Below, piece after piece: positions 55,801 through 64,000 of a DNA stretch of 64,000 bases. The position numbers and the translations under genes were made by a program. Below the pieces are notes generated by a model. The model was not told the DNA's origin. It worked only from the letters and a program-made list of their open reading frames with translations, and ran no database searches. The stretch lies in the NCBI RefSeq assembly GCF_047345145.1, contig NZ_JBLFER010000002.1, positions 310,001 through 374,000 on the forward strand, written 5' to 3'. Numbering within the stretch: position 1 is the stretch's first letter; every line of letters starts with the position of its first letter. The DNA comes from Maribacter_C sp047345145 (GTDB taxonomy: Bacteria; Bacteroidota; Bacteroidia; Flavobacteriales; Flavobacteriaceae).

Positions 55801-58800
55801 TTTCAGGAGAAGGATCTGTAGGAAGTAAAATCGTCTGTGCTTGGATACAACCGTTAGCATCCTTGATATATGCATCATATGTGCCGCCCTCACCATTGAA
55901 AACGTTATTCGAAGAGCCAGCCCATGTTGCAATGGTTGGAGCAGTCGAACCAGTCGGTAGGAATTGATACTCGTAGGGCGCTGTGCCAAATGTACCAGTA
56001 GCGGTAATTACTCCTGCATTCAGATTACAATTGTCGTTTTTGGTAATATCTAGACTAATATCCAAAAGATTGACAGATTCACGTATCATAAAGTCGCCAC
56101 CAAAAACCGAACATCCTGGGAACGCTCCACCAACCTCAGAAAGTAATAAGTAGTATTCTCCTGGGGGTAAAGGCCCCACATTGTCAACTGGCACACCTGT
56201 ACCTATTGATGGTAAAGGATTGATTGAGCCTCCGACACCTGTAAAAACATTAGATTGTGCATTAAAAATTTGATAGTCAACACTAGTAGCGCCGACATCA
56301 TAGTTATCAAACGTAAACGAGATGTTCCCATCAGCAGCTCCTGTACATGTAACATTGGCTACTACGCCTAAAGTCGATGTCATATTTGAAGGCGTGTCAA
56401 TAGGTGCGCTAGCTTCTTCAAAATAATAGCATTTAGTAACGTTGTCAAAAACAACAAAAGTATATTCTAAACCTGGTTGCAAATATATTCCGTTGGCCGT
56501 GCTTGAGAACGTAGCCGTGTCACCACCAACTACATCTGGGCCAACATAGTTGGTAGAGTATGGTGCGGTAAAAGTTTCCAAAATGGCAAATTGATAATCA
56601 CCACTTCCAAACGCACTGTCAACCGTTACAATAGCTGTGCCCCCGTCAGCACAGTTTGCCGTTGATGTGCTTATATCAATACCTAAATCGGTAGGTGGAG
56701 AAGCGATTATTTCTGTACTAAATGAAGAACAACCATTCGCATCTACAACATCGATTTGGTAAATACCAAAAGATAAAATCGTAAAGGTATGATCTCTTGT
56801 AGTCGGTGTTGTCGTGTGTGTTTGTGGTGGGATACCATTATTTGCAGTTAAATAATAAGTGTACTCTGGTGTCCCTCCGGTTATTCCAGAAATTGAAATT
56901 GACCCAGGACTGGTATTATCAGTCGTACTACCTCCAAGTGCATCACATTGAATAGCAGTGTTTGATGGGGTATAGGTTATGAGACTAGGCTCTGTAATAA
57001 CAGTAGTTTCCGTGTCCACACAGCCTTTAGCATCCGTCAAGGTAACCGTATAGTTACCTGCTGGAAGTCCAGAAGTTTGCGCTCCATAATCCGTAGATGT
57101 GGAGGTGTTTTGTACGTTGATAACATAAGGCGCTAATCCTAAATTAGTATCGAAAACGATATCTAAGGCACCTGAATTGTCAGCATTACAATTTAAATTA
57201 GTTGGTGTTACACTTGTGATAGAAGGCAATACTGCTGGAGTAACCACAACAGAATTTGTAACTACTTCACAAGCTGTAGGAACTGTAGTATCAGTTACCC
57301 TAAAGAAATATGTTCCAGCGGCATTTGTTGTAAAAATATTTGAAGTAAACCCAGTAGTATTCCAAGGGCCTGTTACTGAAGTTGCCCATTCATAGGTGAA
57401 TGAATTAGATCCGCCACTTGAGTTGACTGTAACCGAGGCATCTAACATACAAGTGAGATCTTGGTCTAATACCGCATTTGCGGTTATTTGTTGATTAATG
57501 GTAACAGTTTGTTGTGCGGCAGCACACCCAAAAGCATCACGCACATCTATTGTGTATGCGCCATTGGTCAGACCTGTAAAGATGTGTGATGTAGCTGTTG
57601 CTGGTGTCGGTGTGATCCAAGGACCATTGCTACCAGTAATACTGAACTGAAAACCACCGTTGCCAGGTAATGAGCCAGCATCTATTTCTACGAGAATTTC
57701 ACCATCGTTAGCACCAGAGTAACATGCGGTTTGTCTAGCCGTAAAGGATGGGCTTATTGGATCAACTATATTTATAGGGGTATCTATAATATCTTCACAG
57801 AAATCTACACCTCCAGTTTTGTCTTGAACACGAACAATATAGTCGCCTGCAGGAACGTCTGTAAATGTTGTGGTTGTTTGGTATGGCCTTACGGGAAGAC
57901 CGCCAGTAGTTTCTAAACGGTACTGATAATTTGGCGTACCTCCGATTGCACTTGCCGTAATGGTTGCGCCCGTATCACAAGTAATAGGCGAGGTAATACT
58001 TGCCGAAGCAACTAAAGGGTCAGGTTCGGTTAGTTCTTGAGTTAAGGTTATCGGACAACCTGATGCTATAGTCAAGTTTGCATCACGAACAACGATATTG
58101 TGTATCTGTGCATTAAGCCCTGGTATTGTTTGAGGAGTGGTAAATGTGGCGCTGAAAGAACCTCCATTTAAGCTATATTGGAAACCTGTACTAAAGTTTG
58201 TTGCTGTAATCGTAATAGTTCCGGAGTTATCTCCATTACAGTCTAAGTTTTCGAATGTGGTAATCAACGCGTCAAATGCATTGCCATCAGCAACAGTTAT
58301 CGGAATATCTACAGTACAGCTATTTCCGTAATCAACAGTGACAGTATGTGTTCCAACCGCTACATTGTTGAAGATATTACTTGCCGCACCGGTTTGGCCA
58401 GGAAGCACTCCATCTAAAATATAGGTATAGTTAGTGTCGAAAGGAGTAATGGTAATATTTCCGGTTCCGTCACAATTGTATGTGACAGCTTCGGCTAATG
58501 TTGGTTCAGTTGGTAACGGCGGTACAATAACATCTGCTAAAGTGGTAACGCATAAAATAGCAGTGGCATCTCTGACCTGAATGGAATACGTACCATCAGT
58601 TAAATTTGTAAATACGGTTCCACCTGAAGTAGCAGCCGTCCAAGGGCCATTATTGATACGATATTGATAGCTTCCTGAGCCTATTCCTCCCGTTGTTGGG
58701 GTGATACTACCGACTGTTATTTCGGCTAGCCCTCCAGGCAAGCAGGTATAATCTGCTGTTTGTAGTGCTTCGGCAACAATAGCATCTGGTTGCGCAACAG

Positions 58801-61800
58801 TAATAGGAATACTAGTTGGAAGTGGACAGTTGTTACTATCCATTACTTGAACAGTATATGATCCAGCAGTTAGGTTTGGAAAATCAGGCGTCAGTTGATA
58901 TGTAACTCCATTATCAATACTATATCTAAATGGACCTTGTCCACCAGTTAGAGTACCAATAGCAATACTTCCATCATTTCCTCCGAAACAGGTTACAGGA
59001 GAAGCTGCTGGGCTTACACTTAGTGGAGCGTCTTGAACAATTGTGATCTCAGTAAAAGCGCTACATCTACTTGGTCCACCACTTGGATCGCGCAGATATA
59101 TATCATAATCTCCAGCGGCGAATACTTCTCTAACTGTCGAGGCATCAAAATCTGGCATATTAGGTGTATCACCATCATTCATTACGGCAAATTGAAAGGA
59201 TCCATCACCACCGGTCGTAGAAATCGTTATAAAAGTAGAGGTTGCACAAGCTGTAATATTAGGCGCGGTTGCACTTACTATAATCGGAGCATCGATAACA
59301 ACAGTTTCAGGAGCAGGCAATGTTAAAGGACACCCTAAAGCATCTCTAACCTCAATATCGTAGGTGCCGTTCGTAAGGTTCTCAAAAGTATAGGTAGTTG
59401 CATTTGCTGGAGTCGGTGTTATCCAGGGACCACCGTCTCTTCTAAATTGATACCCTCCATTTCCACTGGTTACATTGACGACTATTGAAGCATCACCAGC
59501 ACCAGAATAACAAGTGGATGGTATTGCATCAAAAACAATGGGGTTAAGCGGAGCAACAGTTAAGGCGGCATCAATCACATCTTCACAGTAATTTGCACCC
59601 GCATCTTTGTCGCGAACACGTACAATATAATCCCCTGAAGGTAAATTTGTAAATACGGTGTTATTGCCATTCGATGCGAAATCGTAAGACCCTACGGGAT
59701 TACCAGTAGCATCATCTTCTAACTGATAGATATAATTTGGAGTACCACCAATCGTACTGGCACTTATAGTCGCCCCATTATTACAGGTCAAGGCAACATC
59801 AATGTTTGCACTTACCACAAGAGGGTCTGGTTCCGTGATATCAATAGTAACAGAAGTTGTACACGAAGGATCATCCGCTTTGTGAATGGTAATGGTATGG
59901 CTACCAGCATCTAAAATAGGAAGTGTTGTTTCTGGTGAATTGGTAGAATTGATAGGTGTGGCACCGTCAATAGAATAATTAAAACCATCAGTAGCATCAA
60001 AGTTCTCAACTTCAAAAGTGATAGTTCCATCTGAAAGGCCATTACAACTTACATTCGTTGTATTAATGATGTTGGCCTCGAAAGCTCTTCCCGCTTCAAT
60101 GACAACAGGAATATCAACACTGGAAGCGCATATCTCAGGCATTTGAGAAGCCTCAATATTGTCAATGGCAACATCATTTCCAATTACTCCCGTTGCTATG
60201 GTTCGGATAACAATGTCAATGGTAGAATTGGCTCCAGGATCTAAAGGCGGAATATTAAATGGAATCCAATTATCTGGACCTGTGTTTTCAGGAATTAAAC
60301 CCGTCGTTTCGCTTGCAATAACTACACCAGAAGAATCAACCAACTCAATTAAGATATTAGGACGAATCAAATTGTTCCCCTGTCTTACAAGATTAATAAC
60401 ATCTAAAGACACTGAGATTTCCCTATTGGGTATAATCTCAATATCTCGTTTTGCATAAACGATTGTGTTATTATCTGGACCGCTAACATTTGGATCACCC
60501 ACGTTAAGCACATAATAACGACCATTTCCAGGGTCATCTTGATCATTAGGACTTAGCCAAACACCACCAAAAAGGCTGGCACTTATAAGACTATTAGTTA
60601 CTGAATATTGTAAATCATTAACGTCATCATTGGCATCACAAGTAGCTGAAGATTGCTGTTCGTAGCAATAAACAGGGTCAATTTCAGAAATACCTACGAT
60701 ACTTGTTGTTGGTCCCACTCCGAAATCTTCTAGAAATAGAACACTAGCAACAGGAGGCGTATTTGCCACATAGTTTACCGTTACCGTTTGTGCACCAGAC
60801 GGTACATCTGTAAATACATTTGAGTCTGCTGGTGTATTTAGTACGGTATTCAATTCATAAGTGTAATCAAAATCAGTGGTATTTGATGAGTTTATGGTAA
60901 TTGTACCTTCTCCATCACATTCATAATCAATCGCATGAGTAAATGTTGGAGGGATAACAGGATCAGGAACGACAACAGTCATTGGGAACCTACAATCAAC
61001 AGCATCACGAATGACCAAATTGTGGCTTCCAGGAAGCAGGAAATCAATATTTGATGACACAAAGGTCGTACCGCCGTTGAAACTATATTCATAGGGTGCG
61101 GTACCGCCTTGTGCATTGGTAATGCGAACTTCGGCTCCAGTAGTAGGGTTACATTCAACCACCTGAGTAACACCTGCTGATGCTGAAAGTGTAAAAGGTT
61201 CTGTAATGATATAGGGTTCTTGTTGTTCACAACCTGAGGCATCGGTTACTCTTAGGTTGTAATTACCCGCAGGCAGGTTTATAAACGTATCTGTTGTTTG
61301 ATAAGTAACACCATCATCGATACTGTACATAAAAGGCGCGACTCCACCAATAGTACCTATAGTCAATGAAGCCGTGCTTGAACCACTACAAACTATGGGG
61401 GTGATTGTTGGATCAAGGGTCATGGGGCCATTGTCGTTGATTGTAATAGGTGCAGAAACAAAAGAACAGTTGTTTGCATCTACTACCACAAATTCATAAA
61501 CGCCATTTTCTCCAGAGCTAAAAGTAAAAGTATTTCCTTGATATTCACTTCCTGGAATGTCGTTTATTGTGGTATATGAAGAAGGACCGTCTTTGCTCCA
61601 TATGGCATAGGCATAACCAGGCAAACCGTTAGTTGCAGTTAATACGATAGTTCCATCGGAACATCCAATATGTGAAGTAACCTCAGCGGTCAATCTAGGA
61701 TCAAGAGTTCGCGTGACGTCCACATCTTCTGTAAAAGAACAACCATCAGGTGTTGTAACTTCGACGGTATATTCGCCTTCAATTGCATTAAAAGTATGTC

Positions 61801-64000
61801 GGTTAAAGGTTTCAGTTGTTTGACCTACTATTGCGCCATCTGACCTTCTTGTTAAGGTGTAGGTATAGTTTGGCTCAACATTTAAAATGTCAATTTGAAC
61901 GGTACCATCATCGTTACAATTTTGTGGGGTGGTTTCAATTTCTACTCTAAAGTCACGATCAACAATGGCTATAGGGTTTGTACTAAAAACGCAGCCCCCC
62001 AACACTGGATCACCATTGTTGTCTAGTTGGACAGCGTCAACACGGTACTCAGCTACCGTGGTTATAGTAAAGTCAGGACCGTTATTATCACTGTAATCAT
62101 ACACAATAACGTTGTTGGTTAGATCTACCAGTTGATAGGCATAACCACTTTGGGGGTTGGTGACATTGATTCTACCTGGGGTAGAACAAACAATATCTCT
62201 AGATGTAGTTTGAACATCAATGTTGTTTTGAAAAGCATCAAAATAGAAGCGGTTTAAACAACCGTCTTGATAGGTGATAACCAAGCGATATTTACCTTCA
62301 TTTGTTACATTGTAACTGCCTCCTGTCCATATTTGATTCCAATTACAACTTCCATTTTTGTTAGCACAATCATCTGGCGCCGCGGCACAACTTCCTTCAT
62401 CCAATTGCTCCCAAACTATACTTTGGGCATCCGTAATACCAGTTTGTAATAGTTGTGAATCACCAGCACCGCATAAGAATAGTTTTACAAGTGAATCACC
62501 ATCAATAGTACAAGTTGTAATTTCTCCTTCAATGTCGTTGGTAACATCAGTATCAGTATTTGAAGTGTTGAAATAGTCAACAATTGGGTTTGTGCTATTC
62601 GTCCCAAAGCGCTCTACGATTAGAATTTCTTTAAAACCTTTGCACGGGTCTCTTACTATTTTGTCTACTATGTAAGTTCCTTCTTGTGTTACTAAAATAG
62701 TACTTGGGTCGTTATCTGGATCACCGTCTGTTATAATTGTGTCGGTAGCGTCAAAAAGACCATTATTGTTATCATCAGTAACCCAAACATAACTATCAAA
62801 ACCATCACCTGCATCTAATAAAACTTCTTCACTACAAAGCTGTACTGTTCTTGTAAAATTGCAATTTTCTAAATCATCTAAAAGAAAATTAGTTGCAGTT
62901 GGTGTGACAAAACCACAAGAGTTAAATTCAGAAACACTTGGGTCATCTGTAATGTCATACGTGGGGTTGTTAACCCCTCTATAGGTTGAATAAGCACGGT
63001 TCGTGATCTGGTTTGAGCAAGCATTGACAAAGTCAAAACAGTCTTCTGCAATTCTTACCTTTAATCGAATCTCGGTTTCAATACTATTCTCTATTACTAA
63101 GTTGTCAGGTACTGTAAAAAGTAAAGTTCGCGTAGGAATATCATAAGTGTATGTTATACCACTGCCGGTTGGTACTTCAATGTCTCCTGGTTCAAAAGGT
63201 GAAGTTGCTGTGCCATTTGGTGGGAATACATTTATAGGTAAAACGTCTCGAATGGTATACCCTGTCGCATCATCATTGCCTATGTTTTGAAACTTTAATA
63301 CATAATCAATGCGATCTCCAAGATTTACTCCAAGCCCGGTTATGGGGGCTCCTAATGGAGTTTCAACAGTTTTTTCAAGTACAATATCAGGCTCAATAAT
63401 GTCAACCCCGAAAGTGGCTAAAAATGAGCCAAATGCATCACCAGTTGTAGTCATTCTTAGGGTAGCACCTGTTTCACCATTGCCTATTACGCTGTTGCCG
63501 CCGTTTGTAATAGGAAATACGTCTGAGTCGTACCCCATCGAATTGGTGCCATTGATATTTCTTGAAAGCACAACATTGTCGCCCTCGGTAATATTGGCAT
63601 TAAAGAAATTGTCAACATCATTAACTGCAGTAAATAGGTTTGAAAATGTGCCTCCATTTGCCTCATTTTGAAAAGATAAAATTTGGAAAGAATCGCCTGA
63701 GATACTAGTTTCTCCCTCAAGCGCAACGGCCCCTAATTTTGCACGAACGGGGCCTGTTGGAATCGTGTTAAAGCCTGAAACTGGAAATGTAACGTCTCTT
63801 TCCCCGGTTCTGTTGGCCACCCCTGCATAGCCATCAAAAGTTGCAATATACCTGCCGGGCATGGTAGGGTTTTCGTAAATGATGACAAGGGTCCAGCCAG
63901 CAGCTCCATAATTCGTTTGCCCGCGAGTTCCTCGAACATTAGCTACAGTGTATTCACCAGTAGGGTCCGCTAAGGCCTGTAGTTGGTTGGTAACGTTTTT
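49826..64000 (-). CDS. Giant SprB-like T9SS type-B surface protein (5' end beyond the window)
   Basis: The frame stays open to the window edge: 4,724 residues are visible, in frame from 64000, and the N-terminus lies outside. From the left edge of the visible chain come a beta-rich adhesin head (YGAAGWTLVIIYENP), a DUF11-like segment (PDIVLEKTVETPLGAPITG), and then tandem SprB-type repeats of the form C-x-G...DG-x-I...Y-x-Y-S-I-D...L-x-A-G-x-Y...V-x-D...GC. The last 85 residues (49826 to about 50090) are the gliding-motility-associated type-B sorting domain: IPNFFTPDGDGQNDVW, FDRYGREVY, WDGLYN, TGDYWYVIKL. It should be exported by the T9SS and displayed on the surface, probably for adhesion or gliding. 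A dedicated SprF-like gene follows. Confidence 0.92.
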   Translation of the reverse strand, partial: KNVTNQLQALADPTGEYTVANVRGTRGQTNYGAAGWTLVIIYENPTMPGRYIATFDGYAGVANRTGERDVTFPVSGFNTIPTGPVRAKLGAVALEGETSISGDSFQILSFQNEANGGTFSNLFTAVNDVDNFFNANITEGDNVVLSRNINGTNSMGYDSDVFPITNGGNSVIGNGETGATLRMTTTGDAFGSFLATFGVDIIEPDIVLEKTVETPLGAPITGLGVNLGDRIDYVLKFQNIGNDDATGYTIRDVLPINVFPPNGTATSPFEPGDIEVPTGSGITYTYDIPTRTLLFTVPDNLVIENSIETEIRLKVRIAEDCFDFVNACSNQITNRAYSTYRGVNNPTYDITDDPSVSEFNSCGFVTPTATNFLLDDLENCNFTRTVQLCSEEVLLDAGDGFDSYVWVTDDNNNGLFDATDTIITDGDPDNDPSTILVTQEGTYIVDKIVRDPCKGFKEILIVERFGTNSTNPIVDYFNTSNTDTDVTNDIEGEITTCTIDGDSLVKLFLCGAGDSQLLQTGITDAQSIVWEQLDEGSCAAAPDDCANKNGSCNWNQIWTGGSYNVTNEGKYRLVITYQDGCLNRFYFDAFQNNIDVQTTSRDIVCSTPGRINVTNPQSGYAYQLVDLTNNVIVYDYSDNNGPDFTITTVAEYRVDAVQLDNNGDPVLGGCVFSTNPIAIVDRDFRVEIETTPQNCNDDGTVQIDILNVEPNYTYTLTRRSDGAIVGQTTETFNRHTFNAIEGEYTVEVTTPDGCSFTEDVDVTRTLDPRLTAEVTSHIGCSDGTIVLTATNGLPGYAYAIWSKDGPSSYTTINDIPGSEYQGNTFTFSSGENGVYEFVVVDANNCSFVSAPITINDNGPMTLDPTITPIVCSGSSTASLTIGTIGGVAPFMYSIDDGVTYQTTDTFINLPAGNYNLRVTDASGCEQQEPYIITEPFTLSASAGVTQVVECNPTTGAEVRITNAQGGTAPYEYSFNGGTTFVSSNIDFLLPGSHNLVIRDAVDCRFPMTVVVPDPVIPPTFTHAIDYECDGEGTITINSSNTTDFDYTYELNTVLNTPADSNVFTDVPSGAQTVTVNYVANTPPVASVLFLEDFGVGPTTSIVGISEIDPVYCYEQQSSATCDANDDVNDLQYSVTNSLISASLFGGVWLSPNDQDDPGNGRYYVLNVGDPNVSGPDNNTIVYAKRDIEIIPNREISVSLDVINLVRQGNNLIRPNILIELVDSSGVVIASETTGLIPENTGPDNWIPFNIPPLDPGANSTIDIVIRTIATGVIGNDVAIDNIEASQMPEICASSVDIPVVIEAGRAFEANIINTTNVSCNGLSDGTITFEVENFDATDGFNYSIDGATPINSTNSPETTLPILDAGSHTITIHKADDPSCTTSVTIDITEPDPLVVSANIDVALTCNNGATISASTIGGTPNYIYQLEDDATGNPVGSYDFASNGNNTVFTNLPSGDYIVRVRDKDAGANYCEDVIDAALTVAPLNPIVFDAIPSTCYSGAGDASIVVNVTSGNGGYQFRRDGGPWITPTPANATTYTFENLTNGTYDIEVRDALGCPLTLPAPETVVIDAPIIVSATAPNITACATSTFITISTTGGDGSFQFAVMNDGDTPNMPDFDASTVREVFAAGDYDIYLRDPSGGPSRCSAFTEITIVQDAPLSVSPAASPVTCFGGNDGSIAIGTLTGGQGPFRYSIDNGVTYQLTPDFPNLTAGSYTVQVMDSNNCPLPTSIPITVAQPDAIVAEALQTADYTCLPGGLAEITVGSITPTTGGIGSGSYQYRINNGPWTAATSGGTVFTNLTDGTYSIQVRDATAILCVTTLADVIVPPLPTEPTLAEAVTYNCDGTGNITITPFDTNYTYILDGVLPGQTGAASNIFNNVAVGTHTVTVDYGNSCTVDIPITVADGNAFDALITTFENLDCNGDNSGTITITATNFSTGFQYSLNGGSFSATFTTPQTIPGLNAQIHNIVVRDANLTIASGCPITLTQELTEPDPLVASASITSPITCDTGATITASAIGGTPNYQYRLETTGGLPVRPYQTTTTFTDVPAGDYIVRVQDKTGGVDFCEDIIDTPINIVDPISPSFTARQTACYSGANDGEILVEIDAGSLPGNGGFQFSITGSNGPWITPTPATATSHIFTGLTNGAYTIDVRDAFGCAAAQQTVTINQQITANAVLDQDLTCMLDASVTVNSSGGSNSFTYEWATSVTGPWNTTGFTSNIFTTNAAGTYFFRVTDTTVPTACEVVTNSVVVTPAVLPSITSVTPTNLNCNADNSGALDIVFDTNLGLAPYVINVQNTSTSTDYGAQTSGLPAGNYTVTLTDAKGCVDTETTVITEPSLITYTPSNTAIQCDALGGSTTDNTSPGSISISGITGGTPEYTYYLTANNGIPPQTHTTTPTTRDHTFTILSFGIYQIDVVDANGCSSFSTEIIASPPTDLGIDISTSTANCADGGTAIVTVDSAFGSGDYQFAILETFTAPYSTNYVGPDVVGGDTATFSSTANGIYLQPGLEYTFVVFDNVTKCYYFEEASAPIDTPSNMTSTLGVVANVTCTGAADGNISFTFDNYDVGATSVDYQIFNAQSNVFTGVGGSINPLPSIGTGVPVDNVGPLPPGEYYLLLSEVGGAFPGCSVFGGDFMIRESVNLLDISLDITKNDNCNLNAGVITATGTFGTAPYEYQFLPTGSTAPTIATWAGSSNNVFNGEGGTYDAYIKDANGCIQAQTILLPTDPSPEISVAVVDECLPEGTYEVIVTLDAAGLTPYSLSVNNSAFQNITFNGSNQYTVSNLSSGLAQTVAIQDLNGCGETETFDIQPPLQFTALPTKVLACPGSASPNAEITIEVTEGSGNYQYEISGPVNAGPLPLPSNPFIWNLASLPGTYTVTISDLSTTLPYCEISSNVVILPPVEPNIFVDSSTDITCFGANDGTISVSTTDNGIGPYNFEITSFDGAVVSINPTSSTDTTAEFTGLAPTTTATGYIVTVRGNSTTNNCPTPSVSIPISEPAIVDVPLTAITIVPFACTAGNNGNFATISVNTSGPGSVTGGSGNYTRYAFIDAATSTVLQEGPNNTYTETIFSSTDRDYDIIVYDDRNCSNALAPTRVTVPGYDQLLPPTITVDTAIRCDNSGADITINAFGSLTDSSTPAGLANYEFRQLPSGVFDPLNEFTNLPPDNYVFEVRNVNTGCVISVPFTVEDPNTFVIDNVTSTNVTCQGDSNGSVTFDVTDLIGGYSGTYSWDIFNTQGTPNIPGDDGLAVDSGTSASFSSNILPEGEYRISVTQDSAPTCANEIFFAIAEPTDPLSMGTPIVTDITCVPSDNGVIEIFNAQGGWGDYRYLVFDTTTSPAPDTNDRSIYSANPRFEALSAGTYEVWLIDANGCTVQHLPNIVLANPSTITGELDLITQNCTSFEGVLQVINQSGGQDILANYSYQLQLFNTTTSLFEDFRPIQSSDIFSGLGAGQYQVIISDQWGCAGPTINTIDILEPIVVSRDIVKAIDCVAGNIGGAITITQTGGSGSFDYSVTYPDGTIVNQATGIFTNLTDPGAYVFTVTDQATGNCSATITETLEPAVHPMIGIDASTDDTCNDATSNGTISVSVPDNGIGPYTFRIIDGNGSSPGSPILPTSQTSTTATFTGLTGATGAGITYTIEVEGNNECIDTITRAIIQPDPIVGFGVTVTPFECTSGNNPNYATLTVDAGLMGGSGNFTNYRFVHDATGTIVQEGVNTSYTETNSLDGNYTITVFDDKGCSATTTATIIPFVGISDPVITMNPNVTCNPGDDAEIQVSVTMTPAVPATVPTLEYTVTGTNNVYNNTNNTGAFTGLGVGNYIVTITNMTTGCIIETTHTIADPDVIEVIIDKVSDNPCLDDAGGFDVTTINNYSGGFSYQVFDSNNVAVPGAAYTGNGNTTALPLQIRGLSGGGYYITITETDLGSPMCSDNSNVITIIEPTAPITFTPTEEASVSCSNDQGVILIDPSGGNGLYNIVLTNTTTGQPPYIANGVSAAQFTGLSTGDLTGLSAGDYTVTVTDESGCFETRTITLVRPTNFLPTIDTTPLTCFNGNNGEVFTQVPSRSNPSLTFTYEYALNTYDDLVGTNLVTTSAFQSSLMFENRSAGFYSITVRDNFGCSFTSPIAEIVNPDEVNAQLASTSAVTCATGMELTLFASGGLPGASYEYRRVGDPTWIPMGLGIDTVTIPTTGDLPAGTYRYEVRDADNGCTPVQSNEIHEDPIVPLDWVSLIDTDISCNGFDTGRIAAVAQFGMGNYEYELYYNPIGGQAFSSASILVNRQTSGEFSGLDAGYYFVRAISGIDCFLESTEIEISEPLPLQFELDVMHVRCYGEESGSITVNVIPGSEGAGVYQYAISPNLNQFVSTNVFENLAPGPYTIVAQDQNGCPQILETIIEPADQIVPTVASVTPYVCLNEQNGSISLNVVGGTGVYSTRLSTESSFIEGRLDFNGLSAGVHIIFVKDSNDCPPVLVDVTIAPGPNLDADVVPVYECTGDTPDNYVNITLKDPSVYNDILLYALDSTDPNDMIDNPDFRNIPPGDHSITIAHEASGCFIELPFTIGDFEPLTLSLEQSGINTITATADGGLEDYTFYFDGINNGSDNTYIINRTDTYVVRVVDENGCEVTASIPMEFIDIEIPNFFTPDGDGQNDVWMPLNQEGFPEILTIIFDRYGREVYRMTLNSPGWDGLYNQSELPTGDYWYVIKLRGANDDREFVGHFTLYR
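51951..51998. repeat. 24-bp tandem microduplication within the giant gene
   Basis: Two adjacent 24-bp units (51951-51974 and 51975-51998) differ at four bases. They add eight residues, seen in the protein as GLSTGDL followed by TGLSAGDY. It keeps the frame and looks recent. Confidence 0.75.
60125..60770 (-). other. Domain of about 210 residues inserted inside one SprB repeat
   Basis: A stretch from about NTPPVASVLFLEDFG to VAIDNIEASQMPEIC has no SprB pattern. It resembles a jelly-roll (MAM or carbohydrate-binding-like) fold: regular beta strands, CYEQQSSATC, and the closing NDVAIDNIEA typical of such modules. It interrupts a repeat between TVTVNY and VDIPV; the sister repeat near 58300-58480 has TVTVDYGNSCTVDIPI with no insert. 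Confidence 0.65.

Larger units (their letters stand above)
50110..62230 (-). repeat. SprB-type repeat array inside the giant protein
   Basis: About 12 kb codes for back-to-back Ig-like SprB repeats, near 90 residues each; I estimate 40-45 units from the spacing of the Cys-Gly-Asp segments, not from a computed alignment. Units are divergent at the protein level except in larger duplicated blocks, where runs such as YSIDNGVTYQ / YSIDDGVTYQ recur in the same order. Confidence 0.8.

Noticed and set aside
50110..62230. CRISPR-like or satellite DNA repeat
   Set aside because: The periodicity is of protein repeats in one open frame; there are no short identical repeats with unique spacers.
1..64000. 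Insertion sequences, integrases, prophage genes or att sites
   Set aside because: I read all long frames and gene gaps and saw no transposase, integrase or phage structural protein, and no long terminal inverted repeats.

Overview
The window reads as a chromosomal segment of a Bacteroidota bacterium of the family Flavobacteriaceae, probably marine. Supporting signs are the low G+C content, outer-membrane receptors with an N-terminal carboxypeptidase-regulatory-like domain, a GLPGLI-family protein, a PorP/SprF protein beside a giant protein with a type IX secretion system (T9SS) type-B sorting domain, many SPII lipoproteins, and -7 boxes of the TAnnTTTG type used by Bacteroidota. The genus cannot be fixed from the sequence alone. 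No insertion sequence, prophage, integrase or CRISPR array was seen, so this is core or slowly evolving accessory DNA.

Layout. 0-2.4 kb: a secreted M28 peptidase and a divergent TolB-like propeller lipoprotein. 2.4-5.5 kb: a tight operon of a small membrane protein, a divergent Lgt-like membrane protein, a tetraether-synthase-like radical SAM enzyme and three tandem two-helix membrane paralogues. 5.5-10.6 kb: an outer-membrane beta-barrel receptor, lepA and two small genes. 10.8-15.1 kb: a cation:proton antiporter and a SulP transporter. 15.2-22.2 kb: a lactonase-like metallo-hydrolase, then a tight run S8 peptidase / M1 peptidase / rnpA / S41 peptidase, and a DinB-like protein. 22.2-28.3 kb: an acyltransferase-like membrane protein, a PqqB-like lipoprotein, secreted proteins and a PQQ-type quinoprotein with a cytochrome c domain. 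28.4-31.6 kb: a MatB/ACSF3-type acyl-CoA synthetase, an unlisted 39-residue membrane peptide and a sodium:solute symporter translationally coupled to it. 31.6-34.8 kb: an NlpC/P60 hydrolase and a GH5 glycosidase with a domain inserted inside its barrel. 34.8-38.3 kb: an ArsR-like repressor with two operator-like palindromes, an atypical SDR, a DAO-type flavoenzyme and a PLP aminotransferase.

38.3-42 kb: a receptor/GLPGLI operon behind a cluster of inverted repeats. 42-48.8 kb: housekeeping genes (GNAT/ElaA, CDF metal transporter, rpiB, rnr, GIN-domain protein, LysE-like exporter, tRNA-Cys, folB) with a 0.6-kb AT-rich gap between rpiB and rnr. 48.9-64 kb: sprF-like porP and, directly upstream on the same strand, a T9SS type-B surface protein of at least 4,724 residues that runs off the right edge. 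It is made almost wholly of SprB-type repeats, organised into larger duplicated blocks, one of which carries a foreign domain inserted inside a repeat.

The most unusual parts are the Lgt-like/Tes-like lipid-chemistry candidate operon (2.4-5.5 kb), the repressor-controlled amine or amino-acid oxidation cluster (34.8-38.3 kb), the nested-domain GH5 enzyme and the block-duplicated giant adhesin.
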